From Coptodactyla brooksi (lineage: Eukaryota; Arthropoda; Insecta; Coleoptera; Scarabaeidae), in assembly GCA_033557675.1 (NCBI GenBank), contig JAWQRM010000681.1, positions 1 through 20,467 on the forward strand: DNA of 20,467 bases, written 5' to 3'. The position numbers and the translations under genes are program-made. How positions within the stretch are numbered: position 1 is the first letter of the stretch; the number at the start of each line of letters is the position of its first letter. This document shows, in pieces, positions 19,657 through 20,467 of the stretch. A model generated the notes under the pieces. It worked only from the letters and a program-made list of their open reading frames with translations, was not told the DNA's origin and ran no database searches.

Positions 19657-19681
19657 TTTTGTTCCAAAGTTTGGAACAAAA
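19657..19681. repeat. Perfect 25-bp odd palindrome
   Basis: TTTTGTTCCAAA, a central G, then TTTGGAACAAAA. It sits 3 bp from the inverted repeat at 19620-19654. The pair of adjacent perfect symmetries is unlikely to be chance and may be a subterminal transposon structure or a paired factor-binding site. Confidence 0.75.
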
Positions 19682-20072
19682 TTCATAATTCCGTAATATG
19701 TTGTTTTTGACCGAATCGCTCGGACACGTCGATTTTGTTTTTCAATATGCTATCTTCTGACGTAGCATTTGTTGCGAAAAATTCAACTGTTTCCTGCGCA
19801 GTGACGTCATGTTTGGTTTTTTAAATAGCAACCCCGTTTTTTTATGGTATTCGATAGTGCTTTTTATTGCCTTTACGGCGATTAAAAAACTTGTTACCTT
19901 ACATAACATTTTATTTCAGAAAAGCCCATTTTATTTCAAAAGAAAATTATTCATGTAAATGTGTATTAAATCAAATTTAATTTGCTAGTTTTAGCGTAAA
20001 CGATCAACGTAAGTGCTCAACTGACCACCATCCACTATTTGGGACATACTTGCGCGAGTGTATGTAAACACT
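19682..20072 (-). mobile_element. 3' flank of DUF4817-type transposon copy
   Basis: This lies downstream of the transposase stop on the minus strand. It contains ATAGCAACCCCGTTTTTTTA and GCTTTTTATTGCCTTTACGG (about 19826-19878), phrases I recall from noncoding parts of related arthropod elements, so it is probably element DNA. The outer end is not defined; candidates are the palindromes at 19620-19681. Confidence 0.35.
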
Positions 20073-20467
20073 TTATGCACTGCACTCAATAGTATCTTGC
20101 CCAATTTGTGCCATTTCAGCACGAATTCTTCGGCGTAAATCGTGTGGGTTATTAAGTCTATTAAAGTACACCTTCGCTTTTAAATAACCCCACAGATAAA
20201 AATCAAGTTTGGTCAAGATATTGACGAACCTGTACGGCAAAGTGCGGAGGCGCCCTATCGTGCTGAAACCAGATGTTCTGATGGGGTACATCGTTGTTTT
20301 CGTCTTCTGTTTTACGATTTCGACCCACACATTTACCTTGCCTCGACGTTGACTGTGATGCTCTTGAATCCATTGAGGATTCTCGCGAGACCAGTATCTA
20401 CAGTTATGGCGATGAACATGTCCATTTAAGCAAAAAGTGGCTTCATCAGAAAAAATAATGTTGTTTA
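20073..20467 (-). pseudogene. Partial Tc1/mariner-superfamily transposase, cut by window edge
   Basis: From the right edge the minus strand reads FSDEATFCLNGHVHRHNCRY (first catalytic D at 20445-20447), then WSRENPQWIQEHHSQ and KVNVWVEIV. It then jumps, in another frame, to FQHDRAPPHFAVQVRQYLDQ (second D at 20257-20259). Back in the first frame, TKLDFYLWGYLKAKVYFNRL and a C-terminal DLRRRIRAEMAQI follow, ending at a stop at 20073-20075. This is the catalytic half of the arthropod family related to the copy at 6865-7490. The spacing between the two aspartates is about 63 codons, where about 90 are usual. The segment with PGRWIGRRGP...WPARSPDL before LDF-LWG is also absent. Two deletions with compensating frameshifts therefore keep one long open frame (85 codons from 20330) that does not encode a working enzyme. 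The N-terminus lies beyond the window. Confidence 0.8.

Noticed and set aside
1..20467. CRISPR array, bacterial operon, prophage or ribosomal RNA
   Set aside because: No regularly spaced repeats, no dense coding and no rRNA-like blocks. The base composition and transposon types point to an arthropod nuclear genome.

Overview
This 20.5 kb window looks like AT-rich, gene-poor arthropod (most likely insect) nuclear DNA. I found no intact protein-coding gene, rRNA or convincing tRNA. The evidence for an insect is a dense layering of decayed cut-and-paste transposons of insect type (mariner, piggyBac, Tc1/mariner with a DUF4817-like N-terminus, hAT- and Tc1-type miniature elements), AT-rich spacer, and isolated CpG-rich islands. 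A hymenopteran such as an ant would fit, but I cannot prove that from the sequence.

Layout from left to right: (1) 1-2660 is spacer with a CpG-rich block at about 590-1130. (2) 2668-3185 is a miniature Tc1-like element with 32-bp inverted ends. (3) 3600-3936 is a tail fragment of a repeated arthropod protein with the motif FHQDI...GRW...DYCW. (4) 4271-4706 is a foldback miniature hAT element with an almost intact 8-bp target duplication. (5) 5290-5620 holds a faint Tigger/pogo-like remnant. (6) 6662-6744 has strong palindromes. (7) 6865-7490 and 7991-8625 are two adjacent transposase pseudogenes on the minus strand, one DUF4817-type and one mariner. (8) 9085-9420 is a second CpG-rich block. 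(9) 9625-11396 is a broken piggyBac copy on the minus strand. (10) 11720-13214 is a long, previously hidden, decayed coding region on the minus strand. It is broken by stops and frameshifts but may keep a 61-nt GT-AG intron. I do not recognise the protein. (11) 13657-13877 and 17909-18096 are two diverged copies of one small inverted-repeat element; the second is split by a foldback element at 18097-18477. (12) 15640-16010 is a third CpG-rich block with several TAATTA cores. (13) 19620 to the end contains two perfect palindromes and the 3' half of a second DUF4817-like transposase, cut by the window edge.

The genes do not work together as a pathway. The window is best read as intergenic or intronic DNA shaped by repeated transposon insertion and decay, with three islands that may be under constraint and one cryptic pseudogene. 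The best candidates for something undescribed are that pseudogene and the CpG-rich islands. All family names come from motifs read by eye, not from a search.
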